Part shown: positions 34,990-43,589 of the stretch, in pieces
Position numbering within the stretch: position 1 is the stretch's first letter
Layout of the letters: the number at the start of each line of letters is the position of its first letter
Assembly (NCBI GenBank): GCA_039586575.1
Contig: JBDHKD010000003.1
Coordinates: forward strand, 92,775 to 156,774
Length of the DNA: 64,000 nucleotides
Reading direction: 5' to 3'
Origin: G020344215 sp039586575
GTDB lineage: Bacteria > Gemmatimonadota > Gemmatimonadetes > Palauibacterales > KS3-K002
Notes under the pieces: generated by a model
What the model saw: only the letters and a program-made list of their open reading frames with translations
What the model was told of the DNA's origin: nothing
The model's database searches: none
Translations under genes and position numbers: made by a program

Positions 34990-35730
34990 CTACCCTTGTG
35001 CGCCTTCGCTGAGGCGCAATTTCTCGGCCTCCGGAGTCTCTGGATGGTTCCGTAAGAGGCGATCCCGAGTCCGCTCGGCCTCATCGCTGTACCCGAGCTT
35101 GGTGTAGCTTTCGTACAACTTCAGCAACGCCTCCGGCTCGACCGTGGCGCCGTTGTAAGTCTCCAGCAAGTGCTCGAGGTACACGATCGCCGAGTCGTAG
35201 GCTCTGCGCCTGAAGTAGTAAACGGCATTCAGGTAGTACTTACGCGCGATCTTGTCCGTGAGTTCCCGCACGCGCTGGGCGGCCAGCTCGGCGTACGGGC
35301 TCCCGGGGTAGAGGAGCGCGACCGCGCGGCATTGGTTGATCGCTTCGTCGGTATACTCCTGGTCGAGCTCGGGGCGCGGTGACATCTCGTAGTAGGACTC
35401 GCAGGCGCGATAGCGGGCCTCGTCGGCGAGTCGACCGGCGGGCCGGCTCTGGGCCAAGCGCAAGAACTCGGCTGCCGCCGTCAGATACTGCTTCTTATTG
35501 TAGTAGCAGCGGCCGACCACCAGCTGGGCGCTATCGACTTTCTGGTGGCCGGGATCACCGAAGATGAAGCGCTGCATCGCCTGGATGCTGCGGTCCCAAT
35601 CGCGCCCCTCGTACTTCTCCATGCCGATGCTGAACAGGTCCTCGGCGGACAGTCCGGGGGGCAGCTCTTTCGCACAGCCTGTCAGTCCCATTACCGCTAC
35701 CACGAGCAGCGTCAGGCGTCGGGCGCTCAC
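34990..35730 (-). CDS. bamD: Outer-membrane assembly lipoprotein BamD
   Basis: A 246-residue lipoprotein with signal peptide and lipobox LTGC (Cys near residue 19) and TPR repeats typical of BamD: AEDLFSIGMEKYEGRDWDRS, VVGRCYYNKKQYLTAAAEF, DEAINQCRAVALLYPGSPYA and YYFRRRAYDSAIVYLEHLL. It is the essential non-barrel partner of BamA in outer-membrane protein insertion. The GTG start overlaps the stop of the preceding TPR lipoprotein gene (GTGA), which suggests that the two are made together. Confidence 0.9.
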   Translation of the reverse strand: MSARRLTLLVVAVMGLTGCAKELPPGLSAEDLFSIGMEKYEGRDWDRSIQAMQRFIFGDPGHQKVDSAQLVVGRCYYNKKQYLTAAAEFLRLAQSRPAGRLADEARYRACESYYEMSPRPELDQEYTDEAINQCRAVALLYPGSPYAELAAQRVRELTDKIARKYYLNAVYYFRRRAYDSAIVYLEHLLETYNGATVEPEALLKLYESYTKLGYSDEAERTRDRLLRNHPETPEAEKLRLSEGAQG

Positions 35731-36659
35731 TGTTGCTGGCCCTCCTCCGGACTCCTGTAGCGAATGCTCCGGATCCGGTCCTCCGCCAGCCGGACCTTGC
35801 GGCCGGTACGGCTCGGGTTCAGGTCGAGAACGCGCTGATAGGATCTCACCGCCTCATCGAACTCGCCCATCGAGAATAGGATCTCGCCGCGTTCGAACCA
35901 AGCGTCGTCACGCAGCGTCTGCGGCGAATTGCGTAGCGCGATCACCAGATCGAAGCCTTCCAGCGCCTGCGCGGGTCGGCCGGCCAAACGGTCTTCTTCG
36001 GCGAGCTGAAAGGCGCACTGACCGGCGTGCCACTCGGCATCGCGCCTCAGCTCGCCGCCCGGCCGACTGGCGAGGAAGGTGCTGAAATGGGCCAGCGCCT
36101 GCCCGCACTCGTCCAGTTCGTAGTAGACGCGGCCCAGCTCGTAGTTGACTCGCGGCTCTATACTGTCCGGAGAGGCGGCCAGCGTCGTCAGGTAGAGGGG
36201 CAAGGCGTTGGCGTACTCGCCGAGTTCGTAGTAGTAGCGCGCGAACGGCAGCGAGAACGCTTCCGGTACCGAGCCCGGCCGTACTATTTCCAGCTGCTCG
36301 AGCGCTCGCGCGAAGCGTGCCCGGTCGTTCCGCTCCAGCGCTCGCTCGGCCATCTCCAGGTAGTCCGCCACCGCCTGGTCGGCGTGTGACGAGTCGATAG
36401 CCAGGAGCCGTGAGTAGTAGTCGCTCGTCTCATCCAGGCGGTCGAGATGCGCGTAGCCATGGGCCAGGCGCAGCAGGATATCCGGCTCACCTCCACGCAG
36501 GCGGAGCGCGACCTGGTACTCGGCCATCGCTTCCTCGGCGCGGCCCGCACCCAGCAATCGATCACCCCACTCGGCATGGTCGCGCACGTCACCGCGACAA
36601 GCGGCAACCGCGTACCAGACCAGGGCACCAACTGCGATGGGAAAGACTCTAGATCTCAG
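35727..36659 (-). CDS. TPR lipoprotein upstream of BamD, probable CTG start
   Basis: A 310-residue protein of tandem TPR-like repeats (AEWGDRLLGAGRAEEAMAEY, LLRLAHGYAHLDRLDETSDY, YELGRVYYELDECGQALAHF, WFERGEILFSMGEFDEAVRS). No ATG, GTG or TTG lies between the stop of the previous gene and the hydrophobic signal; only a CTG at 36659 does. It overlaps that stop as CTGA, sits behind GAGGAGGGGG, and gives a textbook lipoprotein signal (RSRVFPIAVGALVWYAVAAC). The ATG at 36755 would require a 100-base overlap and a 36-residue hydrophilic leader. The protein is probably a periplasmic lipoprotein and, by position, a candidate BAM-associated factor; its function is unknown. Confidence 0.75.
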   Translation of the reverse strand: MRSRVFPIAVGALVWYAVAACRGDVRDHAEWGDRLLGAGRAEEAMAEYQVALRLRGGEPDILLRLAHGYAHLDRLDETSDYYSRLLAIDSSHADQAVADYLEMAERALERNDRARFARALEQLEIVRPGSVPEAFSLPFARYYYELGEYANALPLYLTTLAASPDSIEPRVNYELGRVYYELDECGQALAHFSTFLASRPGGELRRDAEWHAGQCAFQLAEEDRLAGRPAQALEGFDLVIALRNSPQTLRDDAWFERGEILFSMGEFDEAVRSYQRVLDLNPSRTGRKVRLAEDRIRSIRYRSPEEGQQQ

Positions 36660-37375
36660 CCCGCCCCCTCCTCGCCGGCGGCCTGAGTATGAGGCATGTT
36701 GAGGAAAGCTCGGGCTTTGGGATGATCGGGAACCTGTTTGAGGCAGGCTCGCCACTCTGCAGCCGCTGCATCGTGCTGACCGGACCGGTAATGCACCAAG
36801 CCGAGTGTGACGCGCGCTTCTACGTACTCAGGGTTCTCGGTCAGGACGCTGTTCAACTCGACGAACGCGCTCCTCAGATCGCCCTTTTCCATCGCGGCGC
36901 GAGCGAGCTTGGTGCGGATGTCAAGGAAATCCGGTCTCAGGTTCTTAGCACTCCGGTACTGCTCCACAGCCTCATCATGGGAGCCGAGATCGGCGTAAAG
37001 GTCACCCAGCTCCATGTGCATATTCGCAAGGCGCGCCGACACCGAGCGGGAGAAAGGCCGGCCGGCGGAGTGATCACTGTCCCACGCGAGTCTGAACGCT
37101 TCGCGCGCCTCCTCGTAACGGCCCAGGTCATTGAGCGTGATCGCCCGATTCAGGTGGGCTTCCACGTAGGCAGGATTGAGGGCCAGCGCGCGGTCGAACT
37201 CTTCGAGCGCCGCCTCCGGCTGCCCAGCCAGTCCAAGCGCGAGGCCGAGCTGTTGACGCACGTCGGCGTACCCGGGCTCGCGCTCAGCTGCCTCTCGCAG
37301 GGCCGAGATGGCGCCGACGTAGTCGTTCTGCGCCAGGCATTCCTTCCCTTTCGCAATGAGCTGATCCGTATTCAT
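36656..37375 (-). CDS. Tetratricopeptide repeat protein
   Basis: A 239-residue protein without signal peptide made almost entirely of TPRs: TDQLIAKGKECLAQNDYVGA, QLGLALGLAGQPEAALEEFD, LNRAITLNDLGRYEEAREAF, MELGDLYADLGSHDEAVEQY and TLGLVHYRSGQHDAAAAEW. It is probably cytoplasmic and a scaffold; the partner is not evident. The ATG at 37375 is ten bases after the glycosyltransferase stop, and its TGA overlaps the CTG start of the next gene. The frame is open upstream to 37639 but that part lies across the glycosyltransferase gene. Confidence 0.82.
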   Translation of the reverse strand: MNTDQLIAKGKECLAQNDYVGAISALREAAEREPGYADVRQQLGLALGLAGQPEAALEEFDRALALNPAYVEAHLNRAITLNDLGRYEEAREAFRLAWDSDHSAGRPFSRSVSARLANMHMELGDLYADLGSHDEAVEQYRSAKNLRPDFLDIRTKLARAAMEKGDLRSAFVELNSVLTENPEYVEARVTLGLVHYRSGQHDAAAAEWRACLKQVPDHPKARAFLNMPHTQAAGEEGAG

Positions 37376-37385
37376 CGGCCGAAAC

Positions 37386-38123
37386 CTAGGCTTTCGCAGC
37401 CCCCTCGGCAAGCGAACGGCGGCGGCGGAATAGCCGCCGCCAGAGCCCGTACTTGAGGATGCAGCGGAAGGCGGAGACACCGTCTTTCCAGTTGATCTTC
37501 TTGCCCTCGGCGTATGTGCGGCCGCTGTAGGAGATACCGACCTCGTAGATCCGCCAACCACCGAGGGCCAGCTTGGCGGTGATCTCGGGCTCGAGGCCGA
37601 AGCGGTTCTCCTCGATCTCGAGGCTCTCCAGCACCTCACGACGGAACATCTTGTAGCAGGTCTCCATGTCGGTGAGGTTCAGGTTGGTCACCATGTTGGA
37701 GAGGAGAGTGAGCAGCTTATTCCCCACGTAGTGCCAGAAGTAGAGGACACGGTGGGGGCCTTCGCCGGCGAACCGCGAGCCGTAGACGGCGTCCGCCTTG
37801 CCCTGCTCGATGGGCCCGATCAACCGCACGTACTCGTTGGGATCGTATTCGAGATCGGCGTCCTGAATGATCACCGCATCGCCCGTGGCCTTCGCCACGC
37901 CGGAGCGGATGGCCGCCCCTTTGCCCTGGTTCTTCTCGTGAAGCACCAGCGCGTCGATCTGGCCACCCTCGAGCAAACCCTGTAGCACGTCGCGGGTGCC
38001 GTCGGTCGAGAAGTCATCGACGCAGATGATCTCGACATCCGCCCGCACCGCGCGCACCCGGCCGACGACTTCCTCCACCGTCTCGCGCTCGTTGTAGACG
38101 GGAATCAGAACTGAGAGCTTCAC
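37386..38123 (-). CDS. GT2 family glycosyltransferase (DPM1/DolP-mannosyltransferase-like)
   Basis: A GT-A fold transferase of 245 residues: LSVLIPVYNERETVEEVVGR, VDDFSTDGTRDVL, NQGKGAAIRSGVAKATGD and the DxD-containing IIQDADLEYDPNEY. Later ETCYKMFRREVLESLEIEENRFG resembles polyprenyl-phosphate sugar transferases, so it may load a sugar on undecaprenyl phosphate. No membrane helices are evident at the C-terminus. The GTG at 38123 overlaps the UDP-glucuronate decarboxylase stop (GTGA), which fixes the start. Donor sugar unknown; UDP-xylose or UDP-glucuronate made by the preceding genes are candidates. Confidence 0.85.
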   Translation of the reverse strand: MKLSVLIPVYNERETVEEVVGRVRAVRADVEIICVDDFSTDGTRDVLQGLLEGGQIDALVLHEKNQGKGAAIRSGVAKATGDAVIIQDADLEYDPNEYVRLIGPIEQGKADAVYGSRFAGEGPHRVLYFWHYVGNKLLTLLSNMVTNLNLTDMETCYKMFRREVLESLEIEENRFGLEPEITAKLALGGWRIYEVGISYSGRTYAEGKKINWKDGVSAFRCILKYGLWRRLFRRRRSLAEGAAKA

Positions 38124-39082
38124 GTGCCCGGCCCCCGGTCTTTGCCCTCCCGTTCGAGGACAGCTGAGAAATACTCGATGGTCCGCCGCAGCCCTTCGCG
38201 CAGATCGACTTTGGGCTCCCACCCCAACAACTGGCGCGCCCGGCTGATGTCAGGCTGCCGCACCTTGGGATCGTCCTCGGGCAGCGGCTCGTGTTTGATG
38301 CCGGCCGTGCTACCGGTTAGCTCGACGACCAGATCGGCGAGCTGTCGAACGGTGAACTCGGCCGGGTTGCCGATGTTCACCGGATCCGAGTCGTCGGATC
38401 CAAACAGGTGGTAGATGCCCTCGATCAGGTCGTCCACATAGCAGAAGGACCGGGTCTGCGAGCCTTCGCCGTAGATCGTGAGTGGCTCGCCGCTCAGCGC
38501 TTGGACGATGAAGTTGGAGACGACCCGGCCATCGTGCTTGCGCATGCGCGGGCCGTACGTATTGAAGATGCGGACGATCCGCGTATTGACGCCGTGGTAG
38601 CGGTGGTAGGCCATCGTCAGCGCCTCGGCGAAACGCTTCGCTTCGTCATACACGCCGCGCGGACCGACCGGGTTGACGTTACCCCAGTATGACTCCGGCT
38701 GGGGGTGAACGGCGGGATCGCCGTAGACCTCCGAAGTCGAGGCCAGTAGGAAGCGAGCGCCCTTCGTTTTCGCCAGGCCAAGCGCCTTGTGGGTACCGAG
38801 CGAGCCTACCTTGAGAGTCTGGATCGGCAGCTTCAGGTAGTCGATGGGGCTCGCCGGTGACGCGAAATGCAGTATGCCATCGAGGTCGCCCGCCACGTAC
38901 GTGAACTCGGTCACGTCGTGGCGGTAGAAGCTGAACGCCTCGCTGACCAGCAGGTGGGCGATGTTGTCCGGCGAGCCGGTGATGAAGTTGTCGAGCCCGA
39001 CGACTTCATGCCCGTCGGCCAAGAACCGGTCGGCCAGGTGCGAACCGAGGAAACCGGCGACACCGGTGATCAAGACCCTCAC
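38120..39082 (-). CDS. UDP-glucuronate decarboxylase (UDP-xylose synthase)
   Basis: An extended SDR of 320 residues that converts UDP-glucuronate to UDP-xylose. NAD motif TGVAGFLGSHLADRFL, the UXS-typical HFASPASPIDYLKLPIQTLK, LLASTSEVYGDP, the YDEAKRFAEAL catalytic Tyr/Lys and FNTYGPRMRKHDGRVV clearly match UXS rather than dTDP-glucose dehydratases. It follows UDP-glucose dehydrogenase with a GTGA overlap, so substrate production and use are encoded together: UDP-Glc to UDP-GlcA to UDP-Xyl. Confidence 0.9.
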   Translation of the reverse strand: MRVLITGVAGFLGSHLADRFLADGHEVVGLDNFITGSPDNIAHLLVSEAFSFYRHDVTEFTYVAGDLDGILHFASPASPIDYLKLPIQTLKVGSLGTHKALGLAKTKGARFLLASTSEVYGDPAVHPQPESYWGNVNPVGPRGVYDEAKRFAEALTMAYHRYHGVNTRIVRIFNTYGPRMRKHDGRVVSNFIVQALSGEPLTIYGEGSQTRSFCYVDDLIEGIYHLFGSDDSDPVNIGNPAEFTVRQLADLVVELTGSTAGIKHEPLPEDDPKVRQPDISRARQLLGWEPKVDLREGLRRTIEYFSAVLEREGKDRGPGT

Positions 39083-40389
39083 CTTACCGCCTCCCGCCCG
39101 AGTGCGTAGTACGTGAACTTCAACTCCCTCAGCTTCGCCACCTCGTAGAGGTTGCGGGCGTCGAACAGTACGGGTCTCTTCAGCAGCGATCTGATGCGCT
39201 CGAAATCCGGATTGCGATAGTCGAGCCAGTCGGTCATCACAACCAGGGCATCGGCGCCAGTCAACGCGTCGTACTCGCGCTCGCAGTAAGCGATCCGCTC
39301 GCCGAAGACGCGGCGCGCGTTCCCCAGCGCCGCCGGATCGTGACCGCGGACGGACGCGCCGCGCTCCAGCAACCCCTCGATCAGAACGATCGCGGGCGAC
39401 TCCCTCATGTCGTCGGTTCCGGGCTTGAAGGCGAGTCCCCAGACGGCGATGGTGCGGCCGGCAAGTCCATCGGCGAAGTGGTCTTCCAGCTTGTGCAGGA
39501 ACAGAAGCTTCTGCGCCTCGTTCACCGCCTCGACGGCCTCGAGGATCTTGAAGTGGTAGCCGAACTCAGCGGCTGTTCGCCTCAGCGCTTTGACGTCCTT
39601 GGGAAAGCAAGAGCCGCCGTAGCCGGGCCCGGGGAACAGGAACTTGGGGCCGATCCGGTTGTCCGAGCCGACACCGCGGCGAACCAACACCACGTCGGCG
39701 CCGGTGAGCTCGCACATCCTGGCCATCTCGTTCATGAAGCTGATCCGGGTGGCCAGCATTGCGTTGGCGGCGTACTTCGTGAGCTCGGCGCTCGCGATAT
39801 CCATGAAGATGATCGGGTTGCCCGTGCGCACGAACGGCTCGTAGAGCTGCGCCAGCGCCTCTTGGGCGACCGGCGAGTCAATGCCGAGCACGACTCGGTC
39901 GGGACGCATGAAATCATCCAACGCCGCTCCTTCTTTGAGGAACTCGGGGTTGGAGCAGACGTGGACGGGGTGACTCGTCCGGCTCTCGATCTCCTGGCGG
40001 ACGAGAGCCGCGGTGCCGACCGGCACGGTGCTTTTCGTCACCACGATCCGTTCGCCGTCCATGCTCTCGCCGATCGCGCCGGCAACGTCGAGCACGTGCC
40101 GCAGGTCGGCTGAGCCGTCCTCGTCGGGCGGCGTGCCGACGGCGATGAAGATGACGCGCGACTCGCGGGCAACCAGCGGGATGTCGGTGGTGAAGCGCAG
40201 GCGCCCGTTGGCGAGGTTGCGCTGAACGAGCGGCTCCAGGCCGGGCTCGTAGATCGGGATCTCGCCCCGCTTGAGCGAGTCAACCTTCAGCGCATCGACA
40301 TCGCCGCAAACCACTTCGTTGCCGGTCTCGGCGAAGCAGGCGCCGGCCACGAGGCCGACGTAACCAGTACCTATGACTCCTACGTTCAT
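39079..40389 (-). CDS. ugd: UDP-glucose 6-dehydrogenase
   Basis: Oxidises UDP-glucose twice to UDP-glucuronate. The 436-residue protein has NAD-binding GVIGTGYVGLVAGACFAETG, EFLKEGAALDDFMRPDRVV, the catalytic cysteine in GPGYGGSCFPKDVKALRRTA and the C-terminal AFKPGTDDMRESPAI. It heads the ugd-UXS-GT2-TPR-TPR lipoprotein-bamD series behind a TATAAT promoter and a short leader hairpin. Two related dehydrogenases occur in the window; this one has the UGD-type active site, the other (43.6 kb) the UDP-HexNAc type. Confidence 0.94.
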   Translation of the reverse strand: MNVGVIGTGYVGLVAGACFAETGNEVVCGDVDALKVDSLKRGEIPIYEPGLEPLVQRNLANGRLRFTTDIPLVARESRVIFIAVGTPPDEDGSADLRHVLDVAGAIGESMDGERIVVTKSTVPVGTAALVRQEIESRTSHPVHVCSNPEFLKEGAALDDFMRPDRVVLGIDSPVAQEALAQLYEPFVRTGNPIIFMDIASAELTKYAANAMLATRISFMNEMARMCELTGADVVLVRRGVGSDNRIGPKFLFPGPGYGGSCFPKDVKALRRTAAEFGYHFKILEAVEAVNEAQKLLFLHKLEDHFADGLAGRTIAVWGLAFKPGTDDMRESPAIVLIEGLLERGASVRGHDPAALGNARRVFGERIAYCEREYDALTGADALVVMTDWLDYRNPDFERIRSLLKRPVLFDARNLYEVAKLRELKFTYYALGREAVR

Positions 40390-40446
40390 ATCGAAGCTCG
40401 AGAGAATGATGACCAGAGACTCGGGGGTGGTCCGGAAGGGCCACCT

Positions 40447-40476
40447 ATTATATCCGAACTACACTTAGAGCCGCAA
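40447..40476 (-). promoter_or_regulatory. Sigma70-type promoter of the ugd operon
   Basis: Minus-strand TTGCGG (40476-40471), an 18-base spacer and a perfect TATAAT (40452-40447). The -35 overlaps the last codons of the preceding gene (ends 40465). The leader of about 50 bases before the ugd ATG carries a small hairpin, GGTGG (40445-40441) pairing with CCACC (40430-40426) around a CCGGA-containing loop. The hairpin could act in regulation or simply in stability. Confidence 0.65.
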
Positions 40477-41628
40477 CGGCGAGGAGTGGGGAATGCGATA
40501 GCGCAGCGTCGTCCCCTTCAGCCAGCGCAGCCCCCGCAACGCCCGTCGCAGCCGACCTCCGCGCCGACCGCTCGCCGCCGTCCTGCCGCCTTTCCCTTCG
40601 TGGCCAAGCACCCAGCGGGCGAACGCGAGTTTCCGCCGCACGCCGCGCCGCAAGGCCAGTTCCATGACCAGTGAGCTGGGCACGAGGCGGAACCCCGACC
40701 CCAGGTAGCCCAATCGCAGCGCGATAGGGACGCCGAGGCGACCGGGAGTGCTGATGTAGGCACGCTCCGCCTCCAAGTCGAACAGCTGAGCCGCCGCCGT
40801 GACAGCGTGCCGAAGGTGGCGCTCGCGGCCAACGGACCGCGCCAGCTCGGCCGCCCGCGCCAGCTCGTCGTCGCCGCCAGCTGCGAGCTGCAGCGCCAGG
40901 TCGAGGTAGACGGACAACGTGCGGAAGCCGTGTAGAACGGCGTGGGCCGCGGTGAGGTAGAGCTCCAGAGCCGGCGCCAGAACCGGCCAACGTCCGCCGG
41001 CAATCTCGGCGCTGGCCAGCGACTCGCGACTCGCGGCAACGAGCGCCTCTATGCCTCCCTCACTCAACGCCACCTCGTGCCACGCCGGATGAAGGTCGAA
41101 CGTCACCGGTTGCTGGTCATCCTCACGCACATAGGCGACAGCATACCGTGTGGACAAGCGACCACCGCCCGCCCAATAGCGGAAGCCGGCTGCGCGTAAC
41201 ACCTCCTCGGCTTGCCGCAGCTCGTCCGGCGCGATCAGCAGATCGATGTCGCCGGTCTCGCGCACGGCGGGGGCCGGGTAGTAGCGGGCCAGGGCGGGGC
41301 CCTTGAACAAGACGGGCCGCAGGCCGGCCGCCTCGAACGCGGGGCCGATCTCCGCCAGGGCTCTGTGCTGAGCGGACGTCCGCCGCTCGTTCTCCAGCCG
41401 CGCCGACGTGAGGAGCGCCCAGCCGCGTTTCGGCACCTGCACGCCGAGCTCGCCACAGGCCTCACCCAAGGCCGGCCCCAGTCGCTCGGTCAGGGCGGCA
41501 GCCGTCGCACGCATCCAGCGTTCCGCGGACCAGGCGCCATCGGTAGGGCCGCGGCCGAAGTACCGCCGACTGAGGATCGCCAGCGCCGGCTCCAGCCATC
41601 CCAGCCCACGTCCTGCGCGACTGGCCAT
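40465..41628 (-). CDS. NTP_transf_5-like nucleotidyltransferase family protein
   Basis: A 387-residue protein resembling the uncharacterised nucleotidyltransferase family (NTP_transf_5): the core LRPVLFKGPALARYYPAPAV followed by RETGDIDLLIAPDEL has the D-x-D metal pair of the polymerase-beta-like fold, with FDLHPAWHEVAL downstream. The remainder is helical and Arg/Leu-rich; there is no signal peptide. Members often sit in polysaccharide clusters, as here (two bases after rmd), but no substrate is established. A long Arg-rich C-terminus (GRRGGRLRRALRGLRWL) suggests contact with nucleic acid or membrane phosphates. Confidence 0.75.
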   Translation of the reverse strand: MASRAGRGLGWLEPALAILSRRYFGRGPTDGAWSAERWMRATAAALTERLGPALGEACGELGVQVPKRGWALLTSARLENERRTSAQHRALAEIGPAFEAAGLRPVLFKGPALARYYPAPAVRETGDIDLLIAPDELRQAEEVLRAAGFRYWAGGGRLSTRYAVAYVREDDQQPVTFDLHPAWHEVALSEGGIEALVAASRESLASAEIAGGRWPVLAPALELYLTAAHAVLHGFRTLSVYLDLALQLAAGGDDELARAAELARSVGRERHLRHAVTAAAQLFDLEAERAYISTPGRLGVPIALRLGYLGSGFRLVPSSLVMELALRRGVRRKLAFARWVLGHEGKGGRTAASGRRGGRLRRALRGLRWLKGTTLRYRIPHSSPLRL

Positions 41629-41630
41629 GG

Positions 41631-42599
41631 CTAGCGCTCCGCGTACCAGGTCAAGAGATCGGCGAGCGAACGTTCGATGGTGATCGCCGGTGCCCAGCCG
41701 GTGGCCTCGGCGAGCCGGGCGTAGCTGCCGACGACGATGGGCGCATCGGCTGCGCGCGCCCGGTCGGGCTCGGGCTCGACCGTCACCCCGACCCCGGCCA
41801 GCCGCGCCAGCGTCTCAACGAGCTCGGCGATGGCATAGGTCTGGCCGGCGCATACGTTGTAGACCGTCCCGGGCCTGCCTCGCTCACAGAGGGCGACGTA
41901 GGCCCTGACCACGTCGCGCGCGTCGGTGAAATCGCGACGCACCGAGGGGTCCCCCACCTTGACCGTCCCGACGCCCTCCGCCTCGCGGATGGCGTGCACC
42001 TGGGCCGCCAGCTGTGAGGCAACGAACGAGGGACGTTGGCCCGGCCCCGTGTGGTTGAAGCTGCGGGTAACGATCACCGAGAGGCCTGCGGAGCGGCAGA
42101 ACTGGAGCCCCAGCATCTCCTGGGCCGCCTTCGATACGGCGTAGGGGTTCAGCGGCTCCAACGGATGTTCCTCGCTGAGCGGCTGGAAGCGGGCCGCCGA
42201 CGCACCGTAGACGTGCGCGGAGCCGGTGATCAGGATCAGAGGGTCGTAGCCCGACTCGCGACGCACCGCCGTCAGCTCATCGAGCAGGTAAAGCGTGCCG
42301 ACACAGTTGACCCGCAACGCTGAGACCGGGTCGGTAAGTGAGTCGGCCGGCGAGGAGAGACCGGCCAGGTGGAAGATGCGATCAGCGCGGTGGGCGCGAG
42401 CCAGGCGGCGCACCGACGCCTCGTCCTCCAGCTCCAGGGTGTCCCAGTGAACGCGTCGCGCTTCGGCCTCGGCGAGTGTAGTCAGCAGCGGCTCGCGACC
42501 CTGGATGGCCCCGACGACACCCTCGCCTCTTTGCAGCAACTCCACCACCAGGTGCTGGCCTACGAATCCGTCCGCACCGGTGACGAGGTTGAGCGTCAC
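41631..42599 (-). CDS. rmd: GDP-4-keto-6-deoxy-D-mannose reductase
   Basis: An SDR of 322 residues that reduces the Gmd product to GDP-D-rhamnose. It has TGADGFVGQHLVVEL, FHLAGLSSPADS, the ITGSAHVYG serine region, NPYAVSKAAQEML with the catalytic Tyr-Lys and SFNHTGPGQRPSFVASQLAA, the last being characteristic of RMD proteins. The GTG start overlaps the gmd stop (GTGA). A GMER-type fucose route is less likely because the sequence follows the RMD pattern. Confidence 0.87.
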   Translation of the reverse strand: MTLNLVTGADGFVGQHLVVELLQRGEGVVGAIQGREPLLTTLAEAEARRVHWDTLELEDEASVRRLARAHRADRIFHLAGLSSPADSLTDPVSALRVNCVGTLYLLDELTAVRRESGYDPLILITGSAHVYGASAARFQPLSEEHPLEPLNPYAVSKAAQEMLGLQFCRSAGLSVIVTRSFNHTGPGQRPSFVASQLAAQVHAIREAEGVGTVKVGDPSVRRDFTDARDVVRAYVALCERGRPGTVYNVCAGQTYAIAELVETLARLAGVGVTVEPEPDRARAADAPIVVGSYARLAEATGWAPAITIERSLADLLTWYAER

Positions 42600-43582
42600 G
42601 AGGAGTGCTGCTCCCCTGGCCGCGCCTGCAGGCGGTTCAGGTCAGCGTCGACCATCATGCGAACCAGGCCTGCGAAATCGACGCTGGGTTCCCAACCGAT
42701 CAGCCTGCGGGCCTTCGAGGGATCGGCGACCAATGTCTCAACCTCCGCCGGACGCAAGAACCGCTCGTCCTGTGCGACGAACTCTCTCCAATCGAGGTCG
42801 AGGTGCCCGAAGGCCAACTCCACCAGATCCTGCACGCTGTGCTGGACGCCGGTACCGATCACGAAATCCTCCGGCCCGTCGAGCTGGAGCATTTGCCACA
42901 TCGCCCGCACGTAGTCACCGGCGAACCCCCAATCGCGCTTCGCCGTCAGGTTCCCCAGTCGCAGCTCCTTCGCCAGCCCCAGCTTTATCCGCGCCGCCGC
43001 AAAGCTCACCTTACGCGTCACGAACTCCAAACCGCGGCGCGGCGACTCGTGGTTGAACAGGATGCCGCTGACCGCGAAGAGGTCGTAACTCTCACGATAG
43101 TTTACCGTGATCCAGTGGCCGTAGACCTTGGCCACCCCGTACGGCGAGCGTGGATAGAAGGGCGTATTCTCGTTCTGCGGGGTGGCTCGCACCCGGCCGA
43201 ACATCTCGGAGCTCGACGCCTGGTAGAACCGGGCGCCGGGGCACAACCGCTTCACGGCCTCCAGCACGCGCATAACGCCGATCGCCGTAGCCTCGCCGGT
43301 CAGTACCGGTTGTGTCCACGAGGTCGGTACGAACGATTGCGCCGCCAGATTGTAAACCTCGTCCGGCTGTGCTTCCGCCATCGCCGTGAGCAACGAGTTC
43401 TGGTCCAGCAGGTCCGCCGACAGGATGTGGATTCGCTCCTGGATATGGCTGATTCGCTCGAAATTGAGCGTCGAGGAGCGGCGCACGAGGCCGAAGACCT
43501 GATAACCCTTCTCGAGCAGGAAATCGGCCAGGTACGAGCCATCCTGCCCCGTGATGCCCGTAATCAGTGCACGCTTGGCCAT
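42596..43582 (-). CDS. gmd: GDP-mannose 4,6-dehydratase
   Basis: Converts GDP-D-mannose to GDP-4-keto-6-deoxy-D-mannose. The 328-residue SDR has ALITGITGQDGSYLADFLLE, the active-site region QASSSEMFGRVRATPQNENT, YGVAKVYGHWITVNYRE and FNHESPRRGLEFVTRKVS, all near identical to the Gmd consensus. With rmd it supplies GDP-D-rhamnose for a surface polysaccharide. ATG start, seven bases after the dehydrogenase gene. Confidence 0.96.
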   Translation of the reverse strand: MAKRALITGITGQDGSYLADFLLEKGYQVFGLVRRSSTLNFERISHIQERIHILSADLLDQNSLLTAMAEAQPDEVYNLAAQSFVPTSWTQPVLTGEATAIGVMRVLEAVKRLCPGARFYQASSSEMFGRVRATPQNENTPFYPRSPYGVAKVYGHWITVNYRESYDLFAVSGILFNHESPRRGLEFVTRKVSFAAARIKLGLAKELRLGNLTAKRDWGFAGDYVRAMWQMLQLDGPEDFVIGTGVQHSVQDLVELAFGHLDLDWREFVAQDERFLRPAEVETLVADPSKARRLIGWEPSVDFAGLVRMMVDADLNRLQARPGEQHSS

Positions 43583-43589
43583 GGCATCC

